36,401 bases of DNA, taken from positions 1 through 36,401 of the forward strand of contig CAKUMQ010000025.1 of assembly GCA_934667845.1 (NCBI GenBank), in the 5' to 3' direction. The DNA is from an uncultured Eubacteriales bacterium (GTDB lineage Bacteria > Bacillota > Clostridia > Oscillospirales > Acutalibacteraceae). A program made the translations under genes and the position numbers. The first letter of the stretch is position 1. The number at the start of each line of letters is the position of its first letter. The notes under the pieces were generated by a model. That model was not told the origin of the DNA. It did no database searches and saw only the letters and a list, made by a program, of their open reading frames with translations. Below, in pieces: positions 24,697 to 33,827 of this stretch.

Positions 24697-26918
24697 GGCT
24701 TTTCCCCTCCTTCAAACACCGCATAATCCCGCGCGGGAACCGCGCCGTGGGGCGTCTGTGCCGCTGTCTCACCGTAGTTGACCGCGAGCACCGCGCCGTT
24801 TGCATAGGTGACATACGCCACGTCGCCCGCCCGCTCGTGCCGCAGGATCTCCTGCCCGTACAGCGGGCGGAGACGGTCGTTGAATTCGCGGCCGATCTCG
24901 GCGACGCGGTCACACCAATCGGAAAAGCGGGTGTTGAACATATCCGAGACAAGGGCATTTTTCAGTCTGTCCGAGGATTCCGCGGACAGGAGAAAATACG
25001 GCACGCAGCCGTATTCCGCCCATCTGAGCTTTGTCTCGGTGAGATCGGCGGACATATTGCCCGGCGTCGTGCCGGAATAAGGGATCAGCCCGTGCAGCAG
25101 CATCTGATAAAACGGGATCTCCGCGGTAAACAGAGGCGATCCCGAGGTCAGGTCAAACGTGTCATAGCAATAGTCGGCGCCGGCAAGCAGATAGGCGGCG
25201 CCGGTCTGCACCGCCGTTTTCACCCCCTGCGCCTGTGTCTGCCGCAGCATGGCGGCATAGGCGTTGGCGGCGTCCGCAGCGGTCGCGCGGCGCTGCTCGG
25301 CACAGTCGGCGGGCAAAAAGCGCGAGAAGGAGTTAAACGCCAGCCCCGCCGCGCCGAGCGAACGAAAGCGCGCAAGATCTGTCTGCACGAACCGGTCATA
25401 CGCCCGCAGCGGATTGCGCAGAAACAGGGTCGCAGTGCTGTCGCTGACGACGGTATGCATAAAATCGGTCACGGCGTCCTGCCGCTTGTTGAAGCGCCCT
25501 TCGCCGTTTGCCTGCACATAGTCGGTCTCGAGATAAAATTCCCTGCCGCTGCCCGCTGTGGCGAGCAGACGGGAAAGCCCCGTTTTTCCGCCTGCGCTGC
25601 CGGACGGCGAAACGGTCTGGGGATACACCCCGACGCCCTCCTTTTGCCAGCCGAGCAGCAGTGAGCGGGTATTTTTGATGCCCGCGTCCTCAAGCGCCGT
25701 CAGCGCGGCGTCCACCCCGTCAAAGGAGGTCATCACCAGGTCGCCCGAGCGCAAAAGCTCGTTTCGCCGCACGGTGATGAGCCATTCGACCGTCACCGGC
25801 ACGGCATCCGCCGCGGCCGCTTTCGGCAGCGTGCCGTTTTCCTGCAGAAAGCGGCGCAGCGTCACCGCCATGTCGGAATAGGTCGCCCGCTCCGGCTCGA
25901 GCAGCAGATACCGCACCCGGCAGTCGACCGCCTCCCGTCCGGCGGAAAAGGCGATGGCGGTGACGCCCTGCGAATTGGTCAGCGCGCGGCTGAACCGATA
26001 GAGCACCGTCGGATAAAGGCGGTTTAAAGGCAGCGCCTCGCCGCCGACCGAAAGGCTGATACGGGCGTTTTCCGCTCCGCTCTCGATATAGGCGATATAT
26101 CCCGCGCCGCCGTTTTGCGCCGAGCCGAAATACGGCACGGTCACGCCGGCCTCGCCGTCGGCATAGGCGTCAGCCACCTCCTGAAGATCGGCATAGCGGT
26201 CGGCATAGACGGCTTTCGCATACACGCCCGCCGTCTTTCCTGCGGCGCGGCAGTCCATGAGCGCCCCCGAGCCGTCGGGGAACAGCAGAAAGCCGTCGTC
26301 GCCGGTCATCCGGGAGCCGAACGCAGGCAGCACATCCGCCGAGAGCAGGCGGCATTTTCCCGATTCGACGATCTCCTCCGGCGGGATCCGCAGTGAAAGC
26401 CCGTATTCGTCCAGCCAGAGCTGCACCGTCAGCGCGATCTGCGGCTCGGTGAAATCAAAATGCAGCGCGATCCCCGCCTGCAGACGCGAGGCGGTGACCT
26501 CCACGCCGGAGACAGTGTTGTTCTGCGCGCTCTCCGCGCCCTCTTCGTCAAGGTAATTCAGCTGGAGAAGCGCGGTCATGACGCGGCGGTTGCGCTTGGA
26601 ATAGCTTTCGAGTCGGTCAAAGCCGTAGCCGGAATCCCAGACGGCGCCGGTCGCCTTGGACACAACGCGGAAAAGCTGCCGCTCGCCGTCCCAGTCCAGG
26701 CGGAAACGGTCGTTTTCCGCCGCAGGGACAAAGCCCTCGCCCTCCGCGAGCGGCTCGTCAAGCGCAGCGGGGACCGGCAGCGTCTGCCGTCCCTTTGCCA
26801 GCTCCGCCGCCGTGATCACCACGCCGCCGGAAAACAGCGTGGCCGCGCCGACAGCGACAGCCGCCAGAACGGCAGCGGCGATCACCCAGAATGACGGGCG
26901 TCTGATAAGTTTTCCCAC
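24693..26918 (-). CDS. DUF5696-type membrane-anchored extracellular protein
   Basis: A 741-aa protein with one N-terminal membrane helix (about 11-32) and a large outside part. The start of that part (FRLDWDGERQLFRVVSKATGAVWDSG, about 72-97) is a beta-sandwich. A later half looks like a TIM barrel, with strands such as LLLGWQKEGVGVYP and REFYLETDYV. The overall pattern matches DUF5696 proteins, which sit in sugar ABC gene clusters of Firmicutes. A surface glycan-processing or glycan-binding role is inferred; no catalytic residues can be named with confidence. The start is a GTG with AAAGGAGGAG eight bases upstream. The gene overlaps the second permease pair by ATGA. Confidence 0.75.
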   Translation of the reverse strand: MGKLIRRPSFWVIAAAVLAAVAVGAATLFSGGVVITAAELAKGRQTLPVPAALDEPLAEGEGFVPAAENDRFRLDWDGERQLFRVVSKATGAVWDSGYGFDRLESYSKRNRRVMTALLQLNYLDEEGAESAQNNTVSGVEVTASRLQAGIALHFDFTEPQIALTVQLWLDEYGLSLRIPPEEIVESGKCRLLSADVLPAFGSRMTGDDGFLLFPDGSGALMDCRAAGKTAGVYAKAVYADRYADLQEVADAYADGEAGVTVPYFGSAQNGGAGYIAYIESGAENARISLSVGGEALPLNRLYPTVLYRFSRALTNSQGVTAIAFSAGREAVDCRVRYLLLEPERATYSDMAVTLRRFLQENGTLPKAAAADAVPVTVEWLITVRRNELLRSGDLVMTSFDGVDAALTALEDAGIKNTRSLLLGWQKEGVGVYPQTVSPSGSAGGKTGLSRLLATAGSGREFYLETDYVQANGEGRFNKRQDAVTDFMHTVVSDSTATLFLRNPLRAYDRFVQTDLARFRSLGAAGLAFNSFSRFLPADCAEQRRATAADAANAYAAMLRQTQAQGVKTAVQTGAAYLLAGADYCYDTFDLTSGSPLFTAEIPFYQMLLHGLIPYSGTTPGNMSADLTETKLRWAEYGCVPYFLLSAESSDRLKNALVSDMFNTRFSDWCDRVAEIGREFNDRLRPLYGQEILRHERAGDVAYVTYANGAVLAVNYGETAAQTPHGAVPARDYAVFEGGEKP

Positions 26919-26933
26919 CGAAGCTCCTCCTTT

Positions 26934-29021
26934 CTATACGCTGTACAGGCGGCTGACGATCTCTGCCCAGAGATCGCCGCCGAAAAATCCGAGCTGCGCC
27001 GTGAAGATATAGATCAGCACCAGCAGCGCCCAGACGATGAGCGTGCCGAGCACGCCGAGCAGCGTCAGCCCGACCGCCTTGGCGAGCGTGCAGTCGTTGA
27101 TACGCTGCACGGCGGACAGGATGTTCAGCGCGACCCAGATACAGACCGCGGTCTGTACGCCGCGAAACAGCCCGATCTCGCCCGCAGCCGCCGCATGCGA
27201 GAGCGCGGTCAGCAGCGGCCAGATCACGATCATCGGCACAAGCGAATAGCCGAGTGCGCCAAAGGTCTCACACAGGGTCATCTCACCGGAAAACACGCTG
27301 CTGATCTTATAGAGCGCCAGCCCGAAGGTGACATACGGCACAGCCACGATCAGCAGCTCATACCAAAACGACACCTCATAGCTCTCCATGGTCGAGACGG
27401 CATAGGCTGTGCAGGAGGAGGCGAGAAAGCGCACCAGAACGGTAAGCATCGGCAGCACGACGGCGGGAAGCCGGTTTTTCCGCATACGCCGCCATTTCAG
27501 CAGATCCCAGGTGTTCAGCGGATGAAACAGCGCCAGCTGGCTCATGCCGGTCAGCTCCCGCACCCTGCCGATGTCGCGGCGAAACATATCCTCCTCGATG
27601 ATCACACAGTAGCGGCGGGCGTATACCGTCAGCGCCACCGCCGCGGCAGCTGCGGCGAGCGCCGCCAGCGTGACCCAGGCGAAATTGTCGGTCAGCCAGT
27701 CCTTGCGGACGGCGGCAAAGGCGGCAGCATAGCCCTCGCGGTCGCCTGCCTCGCGGTATTCCGCCATGGCCCGGTCATACTGCTTTTGCTTATAATAGAT
27801 GTTCGCCATGCTTTTCTGCGCCGCGGGATAGCAGCTCACCATCCCGGCAATGCCGTCGAACGTCTCGAGCGAGCGGTCATATTCGCCCTGACGGTACAGA
27901 GTGATGCCGCGGTGCACCGCATCGGCAAACGCCGTGGTGCGCAGGATCTGCACGCTGTTGCTGCCCGCGTCGAGCACCAGAAGCTCATCCTTTGTGTTGT
28001 AGCAGATCGAGCTGATGCTGCCAAACCGCCCCGCGGTATCGCCCTTGCCGCCGAACACCGCCAAAAGCTCGCCGCCGACGTCATACTGGTAGAGCAGCGA
28101 CGTGCGCGCGTCCGCAACAGTGATCATCTCGTGGGAGTTGACGGCGATATCCGTCAGCATCGGCGCGACCCATTCCCCGGTGTCGGGGTCCTGCGATTCC
28201 CTGCCGTAGCGGCCGGCGGGGAAAAGGCTGTCGCCGGAGGAGTTGATCTTCCTGATCTGGTTCTGCTCCGCCATGGAGACGGCATAGATCTTGTTGTCAA
28301 ACGTGATGCAGAAATTGTTATAGGAGACCGGCTCGCGTTTTTTGAGCTTTTCCTTCTGCAGGTCGGTGGCGAACATCCGCACGAGATAGTCTGCGAGGTC
28401 AAATCCCACCGGCTCCGTGCCGACCAGCCCTTTAAACTGGTTTTTGGCGTCGAGCGTCAGAAACTCCTTGCCGATCAGCAGATAGATATACCCGTTGTAG
28501 TCGTTGATGGCGAGCTTGGTGGGGTCAAACGCCGTGAGATTCTGGCTCAAAAGCTCGGAATCAGGGGCGACAAACTCCTCGACATAGTTCCCGTCGGCAT
28601 CAAAATGCACGACGCGGGCGTTGCCGTTGTCCGCCACAAAGATGTCCTGCGTATCGTTGACGAATACGCCGAGCGGATACTGAATGCCGCCGCTCTCCTG
28701 CGTGATCGCCATGACGAAATTGCCCTCGGGATCCAGCTTCACCACGGCGTTGTTGTCGGTATCGGCAATGTAGATGTTATCCTGCCGGTCCACAAAGATA
28801 TCCTGCGGGTTGTTCAGCGTACCCGCGCTGTCTCCGCCGGGCGCATAGCCCTCGATATAGCGGATGTGGCGGACCGTCTCGTGGGTCTTCGGAATGACCG
28901 ACGGCTGATCGGTCTCGATGTTGTAGATATAGTCATGGGCAAAATCGCTCTTTGCCGACACGGTAAGCGCGGAGACGGCTGCCAAAACGGCAAGCAGCGC
29001 CGCGCAGATCGCTTTTTTCAT
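26934..29021 (-). CDS. NHL-propeller / TPR / YIP1-domain membrane protein
   Basis: A 695-aa protein with a signal peptide (1-23) followed by an NHL-type beta-propeller (about 50-375; repeats such as NNPQDIFVDRQDNIYIADTDNNAVVKLD). TPR helices (about 378-440) and one membrane helix (about 448-470) follow. A cytoplasmic stretch then leads into a YIP1-like bundle of about five helices (about 510-690). The propeller and TPRs would face outside and could hold a partner protein or glycan. The function is unknown, but the position between the two permease pairs ties it to sugar uptake. GAGGAGG precedes the ATG. Confidence 0.8.
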   Translation of the reverse strand: MKKAICAALLAVLAAVSALTVSAKSDFAHDYIYNIETDQPSVIPKTHETVRHIRYIEGYAPGGDSAGTLNNPQDIFVDRQDNIYIADTDNNAVVKLDPEGNFVMAITQESGGIQYPLGVFVNDTQDIFVADNGNARVVHFDADGNYVEEFVAPDSELLSQNLTAFDPTKLAINDYNGYIYLLIGKEFLTLDAKNQFKGLVGTEPVGFDLADYLVRMFATDLQKEKLKKREPVSYNNFCITFDNKIYAVSMAEQNQIRKINSSGDSLFPAGRYGRESQDPDTGEWVAPMLTDIAVNSHEMITVADARTSLLYQYDVGGELLAVFGGKGDTAGRFGSISSICYNTKDELLVLDAGSNSVQILRTTAFADAVHRGITLYRQGEYDRSLETFDGIAGMVSCYPAAQKSMANIYYKQKQYDRAMAEYREAGDREGYAAAFAAVRKDWLTDNFAWVTLAALAAAAAAVALTVYARRYCVIIEEDMFRRDIGRVRELTGMSQLALFHPLNTWDLLKWRRMRKNRLPAVVLPMLTVLVRFLASSCTAYAVSTMESYEVSFWYELLIVAVPYVTFGLALYKISSVFSGEMTLCETFGALGYSLVPMIVIWPLLTALSHAAAAGEIGLFRGVQTAVCIWVALNILSAVQRINDCTLAKAVGLTLLGVLGTLIVWALLVLIYIFTAQLGFFGGDLWAEIVSRLYSV

Positions 29022-29034
29022 ACCGCCCGCCTCC

Positions 29035-29916
29035 TCACTTGATGCCCGAATGGGCCATGGTCTCCATCACCTTACGCTGCTGTAAAATAAAGATCACAAT
29101 GGAGGGCAGCATAATGAGGAAGGAGGCGGCAGCCGCCGCACCCGCCCGCGCGAGCGAGCCGCTCTCGGAAATGGAGCTGAGCATGACGGGCAGGAGCCGC
29201 AGGTTCTGATTCGCGGTGTACATCAGCGAGGATGCCGCGTCATTCCAGCAGGAGGTGAAGGTGAACACAAGCAGCGTGCCCCACGCCGGGCGCAGAAACG
29301 GCAGGGCGATGCCGGAATAGATCTGCAGCTCATGTGCCCCGTCCACCCGCGCCGCCTCAAGGATGGGCTTCGGCAGCTGGTCGCAGAACTGCTTCATCAG
29401 AAACATGCCGTATGCCGTCGCGACACGCGGCAGGATCAGCGCGGCATAGGTGTTGTACAGCCCGAGCCGGTTGATGATCATGTACACGGGTATGGTGGTG
29501 ACGCTGCCCGGAAAGGTCATCGCGATGATGACCAGGGTAAACAGCACCGAGCTGCCCGGCACCGTCAGCTTGGACATGGCATAGCCGCCGAGCGTGGACA
29601 CAAGGATCGTCCCCGCCGTCGCAACGCCGGTGACGAGGATGCTGTTGAACAGATAGCGCAGAAACGGCACGCTCGAGGAATCCAGCGCCAGAAACAGGTC
29701 GCTGAAGTTATCGAACGTCGGCCGCCGCACAAAGAAAATGGGCGGAAACCGCAAAAGCTCGTCGAGCGGCTTAAATGCGGTGCCGACGGCATAGATCAGC
29801 GGCAGCGTCATGACGACTGCCAGCGCAGTCATGACCGCATACAGCCAGAATTTGCGCAGCGGAAGCCGCACGGCATCCCGCCGTCCGAGCTTCAGCTTGA
29901 TTCCCTTTTCAACCAT
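29035..29916 (-). CDS. Carbohydrate ABC transporter permease, MalG/UgpE type (pair 1)
   Basis: A 293-aa CUT1 membrane subunit with about six helices. The EAA loop is LEAARVDGAHELQIYSGIALPFLRP. Its start lies eight bases inside the end of the MalF-type partner, with GGAGGGA upstream, so the two are translationally coupled. It is clearly different in sequence from the MalG-type protein of pair 2, so the locus probably makes two distinct transporters rather than a recent duplicate. Confidence 0.93.
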   Translation of the reverse strand: MVEKGIKLKLGRRDAVRLPLRKFWLYAVMTALAVVMTLPLIYAVGTAFKPLDELLRFPPIFFVRRPTFDNFSDLFLALDSSSVPFLRYLFNSILVTGVATAGTILVSTLGGYAMSKLTVPGSSVLFTLVIIAMTFPGSVTTIPVYMIINRLGLYNTYAALILPRVATAYGMFLMKQFCDQLPKPILEAARVDGAHELQIYSGIALPFLRPAWGTLLVFTFTSCWNDAASSLMYTANQNLRLLPVMLSSISESGSLARAGAAAAASFLIMLPSIVIFILQQRKVMETMAHSGIK

Positions 29917-30835
29917 GCCGCTTCCCTCCGATCCGCTTCGGGCGCCTGACCTGCCGCTCGCTGAGCAGGCGGATGACCACCTGACCCAGAATAAACGAGA
30001 GCAAAAACAGGATCATGGACACCGCCGAGGCGTAGCCCATCTCAAACCGCAGAAAACCGTAGTCCTGGATATGGGCGGACAGGGTATGCGCCACATAGTT
30101 CGGACTGGGAAAGCCGCCGAAAGAGGGGAACACGCCGAGTGCGCCGACGATGCTGTTGATCGCGCCGAACAGCAGCTGAGGCTTCATCTGCGGCAGAATG
30201 ATGTACCAAAGCTCCTGCCAGTCGGCATGGATGCCGTCAATGCGCCCCGCCTCGATGAGCTGTTTGTCCTCATTCTGTAATCCCGCCAGAAACACGAGAA
30301 AGCCGGTGCCCATGCTGCCCCAGATGATGATGAGCATGTTGATCGGGATGATCCAGTCGGCGTTCTGGTTCCAGACGATGGGCTGGTTCAGAAGCCCGAC
30401 GCGGATGAGCGCGTTATTGATCAGACCGTAGCGGTCGCCGCTGAACAGATAGTCCCAGATCACGCCCATGCCGCCCGCGATCGAGGGCATATAAAACAGC
30501 ACGGTATAGAGCTTTTTCAGCTTCATGTTGTTGATGACCCAGGCAAAGAGAAACGAGGCGAGGTAGCCGATCACGCCGGACACGCCGCCGATCAGGAAGG
30601 TATTTTTCAGCGCGAGCAGGAAGTTCCCGTCGTGTAAAAACAGGTTCGCATAGTTGTCCATCCCGATAAAATCGGCGTGGCGGAGCATGTCGTAGTCGGT
30701 CAGGCTCATGAACATGGAGACGAACACGGGAATGATCGTAAACAGGCAGAAAAGCAGGAAAAACGGCATATAAAAGCAGGCGCCGATGCCGTATTTCCGC
30801 GCCCACGCCCGCAGCGGGGAACGCGAGGGTTTCAT
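29909..30835 (-). CDS. Carbohydrate ABC transporter permease, MalF/UgpA type (pair 1)
   Basis: A 308-aa CUT1 membrane subunit with about six helices. The EAA loop is IEAGRIDGIHADWQELWYIILPQMKP, with Gly in place of the second Ala. An ATG nine bases upstream directly abuts AAAGGAG and leaves no spacing, so the ATG at 30835 (start MKPSRSPLR) is preferred. It follows the solute-binding protein gene by 16 bp and overlaps its MalG-type partner. This order (binding protein, MalF, MalG) is standard for CUT1 sugar importers. Confidence 0.93.
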   Translation of the reverse strand: MKPSRSPLRAWARKYGIGACFYMPFFLLFCLFTIIPVFVSMFMSLTDYDMLRHADFIGMDNYANLFLHDGNFLLALKNTFLIGGVSGVIGYLASFLFAWVINNMKLKKLYTVLFYMPSIAGGMGVIWDYLFSGDRYGLINNALIRVGLLNQPIVWNQNADWIIPINMLIIIWGSMGTGFLVFLAGLQNEDKQLIEAGRIDGIHADWQELWYIILPQMKPQLLFGAINSIVGALGVFPSFGGFPSPNYVAHTLSAHIQDYGFLRFEMGYASAVSMILFLLSFILGQVVIRLLSERQVRRPKRIGGKRHG

Positions 30836-30851
30836 TCGTCTCATCTCCTTT

Positions 30852-33746
30852 TTACTGCTGCGTCCTGCGGATATTGTACAGGCTCTGCTTACGCGTCAGC
30901 TCGTCGCGGACGGCGGTCACGGCAGTTTCCAGCGCCTCGCGCGGGGTATAGCCCTCATACAGCGCCAGATTCGTCGCGTTGTTGACGGCGCGGGCGGTGA
31001 TCACGCCGCCGAGCACGTTCGGCACGACCTTCGCCTCCGCCCAGTAGGCTTTGACGGCGGCAAGCGTCGCGGCGCTCCACGGCAGGCGGCAGAATGCCTC
31101 GATGTTGGCGGTGTTCAGCCGCGCGCTCGTGCCGAGCAGGCTTTCCAGCTCAAGGCCGTAGGCGGTCTGCGTATCCGCATCCGTCCACCACTTGAGGAAT
31201 GTCCAGCAGGCATCGGGATCCCCGGCATCCGCAAGCAGCATGTCGGCGCTGCCGGTCAGCCCGGCCGCCGAGCGGTCAACTGTGCCGTCCTCCCGCACCG
31301 TGCCGGGAACGGGTGCGATCTCCCATTTCCCCGCCAGCTCCGGCGCGGCGGTGAGGATCTGCAGATAGGCGGTGTAGTCGATAAAGCCGATCGGCATTTC
31401 ACCGGTGCGGAAGCGGCTGAAGAAGTTGGCGCTGATCGGAAAGCCGAGATCCAGATACTGGGCAATGCTGTCCGCAAACGCCCGGTGCGCCGCCGCGGTG
31501 TCGAGCGCCGTGTCCAGTCCGTCCGCCGTGTAGTAGCTGCCGCCCTGCTGATACAAATAGGTGTCGAGATTGGCAGCCAGCATGGTCATGCCGTTCTGAT
31601 ACAGCACCGGCAGCGTCTGATAGTACACCTTCTGCCAGGTATCCGGCACTGCCAGTCCCAGCTCGTGCAGGATGTCCCTGCGGTAGGCGAGCACATAGAA
31701 ATTCATTGTCTCGGGCAGCGCATAGGTATGGCCGAGGAAGGAAAACGCCTGCTCCATGGCGGGGTGGAAGCGCGCATTCACTTCTCCGTAGTCCGCAAAG
31801 CTGCGCAGATCCTTTGCCACGCCGCGCACGCCGTATTCCACCGTCGTGTTGGCGTCCACATTCAGCACGACGTCGGGGCCGCTGCCGCTCGTGATGGCGA
31901 GCAGCAGCGGGTTGACGGTGGAGGCCAGCGTGCCGCTCGGCAGGATATTCAGGTTGACGCCGATAGAATAGGTCGGTTCAAACTGCTCCTCGATCAGCCG
32001 CTGCATCACCGCCGCCCACTCCGTGCCGCGGCTGACCCAGACGCTGATCGTGCGGTCGGTGTCCGCATCGGACACGACGACACTGGTATAGTCGCGCTGA
32101 AACGAGAGCACAAAGCCCGAAAGTGCGGCGCAAAGCTTCTGCCAAAGGGTAGAACTGCGCGTTTCCACCGGGCGGTCGGCGGGGGTGAACACGAGCTCGT
32201 CCAGGCCGAGCGGCGTGGACTGCAGCGTGGTGATCATATTGCCGAGCGTGGTGAGACTGTTGGTAATGTCCTCCAGCCGCCCGACGATGCAATCGGGATC
32301 CTGCCGCATCTCCTGAAGCTGGCGGCGGATCATATGCAGATTGCTGACCGGGGCGGGCTGCCGCACGGCGACCCGCAGAATGCGGTCGGCGGTATCCGAA
32401 AGCCGGGTCTCCAGGGCGGAAAAGGTCTCTGTGAGATCCGGTATGGATTTTTCAAGGTCATAGTCGTAGTTTAAGTCCGGCTCCGCGCCGGTGATGAGCA
32501 GGATCTTGCGATATACCGCAGACAAGGTGTCGGAAATTTCCCGTACCTGTCCGATGGCGGCGGTCAGATCCGCCGCCATCACGGCTTTCACCGTGAGGGT
32601 ATGTTCGCCCGCCTCCAGAAAGAAGCGGTAGGGCGTGCCGCCGCTGTCCGACAGCACCTGTGTATACCAGTTGCGGGAATAGGGGAATGCGTATTCCGTC
32701 AGCTCGGAAAACGGGATCTCCCCATCGATCCGGATCTGACGATAGGCGTTGGTGCCGTTTGTCCACGGCTGCGCCGCGCGCAGCGCCAGTGTGTACAGTC
32801 CGCTCTCCCCGACGGAAAAGCGGTAGGTGATCTCCTGATTGCCGCGGCTCCAGCCGATGCCGCCCATGGCGTTGAGCAGGCGCCGGTTGTTTTCGCGGGG
32901 CATGACGGCGGGATCGCCGTCTGCATAGCCGTTAACCGTGCTGTCCGAGCGGTACAGCACATTGTCGGGCTGCTCCGCCTGCAGACAGATCGGCGCCGTA
33001 TCGGGGTATTGCTCCGGATACGCCGCCGAAACGGCTGCATAGTCCGGCACGGCGCGCGGCGCTCTGAACGTGAGCGAGCCAAGCAGCAGCGGCTGGTCGA
33101 TATAGGCGAGCGTAACTGTGTTGTCGCCCGCCTGCAGCGCCCAGAGCAACGGCTCGGCATACTTGCCGTCCACATCCTGAAAGCCCGCGGTAAACCAGCC
33201 GCGCGTCTCCTCCTGATCAAATGTGAGCTGATCGCCGTAGCTGTTGAAGCGTGCGGCGCCGACATAGGCAAAGCGGCGATAAAGGCAGGCGTTTTCCGCC
33301 TCGGCAAACGGCGTCTCACCGTTGAGCTGCACCGCCCGGCGGATCGCCTGCCCGCTGCCCGCATAGGGGTAGTAGACAAGCTCCATCTCATACAGCCCGG
33401 CTGCCGGCACAGACACGGTAAAGCTGACCGAGGCGGTATTCTCCGTAAGCAGCAGCCCGGTCTTTCCGTCAACCGTGACCGTTTCCGGCTTTTCTCCCGT
33501 GAAGGTGAAGCTGCCCGTATCCGCCGTCACGTCGCTTCCGGCGGCAGACAGCCCCTGCTTTGTGTATGCCTCCCGCATGCGGAAATAGGAGGGCAGGGTA
33601 TCATAACCGGCGACCTCTCCTCCGAACAGCACGGCATAGCGGTCGAGCAGACGCTCGGCAGACGCCGGGAAAGCGCCGAGGCAGAGGACGGCGGCACACA
33701 TTGCCGCCGCGATACGGCGAAGAAGCACAGGAATTTTCGGCTTCAT
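30852..33746 (-). CDS. Giant extracellular solute-binding protein with N-terminal beta domains
   Basis: A 964-aa exported protein, over twice the usual 400-450 aa. The signal peptide is residues 1-30 (cut at ASA-E) and lacks a lipobox Cys. Two carbohydrate-module-like beta-sandwiches follow (about 72-228 and 256-388; both with GLYxxxL and a short DGE/NGE turn). A helical stretch spans about 389-550. A family 1 sugar-binding fold runs from about 566 to 940, with WVSRGTEWAAVM, SGSGPDVVLN and YALPETMNFYVLAYRRDIL. It probably delivers an oligosaccharide to permease pair 1. How it stays at the membrane without a lipid anchor is unclear. AAAGGAGG precedes the ATG. Confidence 0.88.
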   Translation of the reverse strand: MKPKIPVLLRRIAAAMCAAVLCLGAFPASAERLLDRYAVLFGGEVAGYDTLPSYFRMREAYTKQGLSAAGSDVTADTGSFTFTGEKPETVTVDGKTGLLLTENTASVSFTVSVPAAGLYEMELVYYPYAGSGQAIRRAVQLNGETPFAEAENACLYRRFAYVGAARFNSYGDQLTFDQEETRGWFTAGFQDVDGKYAEPLLWALQAGDNTVTLAYIDQPLLLGSLTFRAPRAVPDYAAVSAAYPEQYPDTAPICLQAEQPDNVLYRSDSTVNGYADGDPAVMPRENNRRLLNAMGGIGWSRGNQEITYRFSVGESGLYTLALRAAQPWTNGTNAYRQIRIDGEIPFSELTEYAFPYSRNWYTQVLSDSGGTPYRFFLEAGEHTLTVKAVMAADLTAAIGQVREISDTLSAVYRKILLITGAEPDLNYDYDLEKSIPDLTETFSALETRLSDTADRILRVAVRQPAPVSNLHMIRRQLQEMRQDPDCIVGRLEDITNSLTTLGNMITTLQSTPLGLDELVFTPADRPVETRSSTLWQKLCAALSGFVLSFQRDYTSVVVSDADTDRTISVWVSRGTEWAAVMQRLIEEQFEPTYSIGVNLNILPSGTLASTVNPLLLAITSGSGPDVVLNVDANTTVEYGVRGVAKDLRSFADYGEVNARFHPAMEQAFSFLGHTYALPETMNFYVLAYRRDILHELGLAVPDTWQKVYYQTLPVLYQNGMTMLAANLDTYLYQQGGSYYTADGLDTALDTAAAHRAFADSIAQYLDLGFPISANFFSRFRTGEMPIGFIDYTAYLQILTAAPELAGKWEIAPVPGTVREDGTVDRSAAGLTGSADMLLADAGDPDACWTFLKWWTDADTQTAYGLELESLLGTSARLNTANIEAFCRLPWSAATLAAVKAYWAEAKVVPNVLGGVITARAVNNATNLALYEGYTPREALETAVTAVRDELTRKQSLYNIRRTQQ

Positions 33747-33766
33747 GGGGGATGGCCCTCCTTTAC

Positions 33767-33810
33767 AAAAACGGGTCTGCGGGGGAGGAACGACGGGTTC
33801 CTCCCCCGCA
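33767..33810 (-). terminator. Hairpin with T-run between the wall-protein and binding-protein genes
   Basis: On the minus strand TGCGGGGGAGGAAC pairs perfectly with GTTCCTCCCCCGCA (14 bp, 5-nt loop), followed by AGACCCG and five Ts. The T-run starts about six bases after the stem, so termination may be partial. It lies in the 81-bp gap just before the ribosome site of the binding-protein gene, and no promoter was found after it. Confidence 0.55.
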
Positions 33811-33827
33811 AGCGTGGTTTCGGGGTC

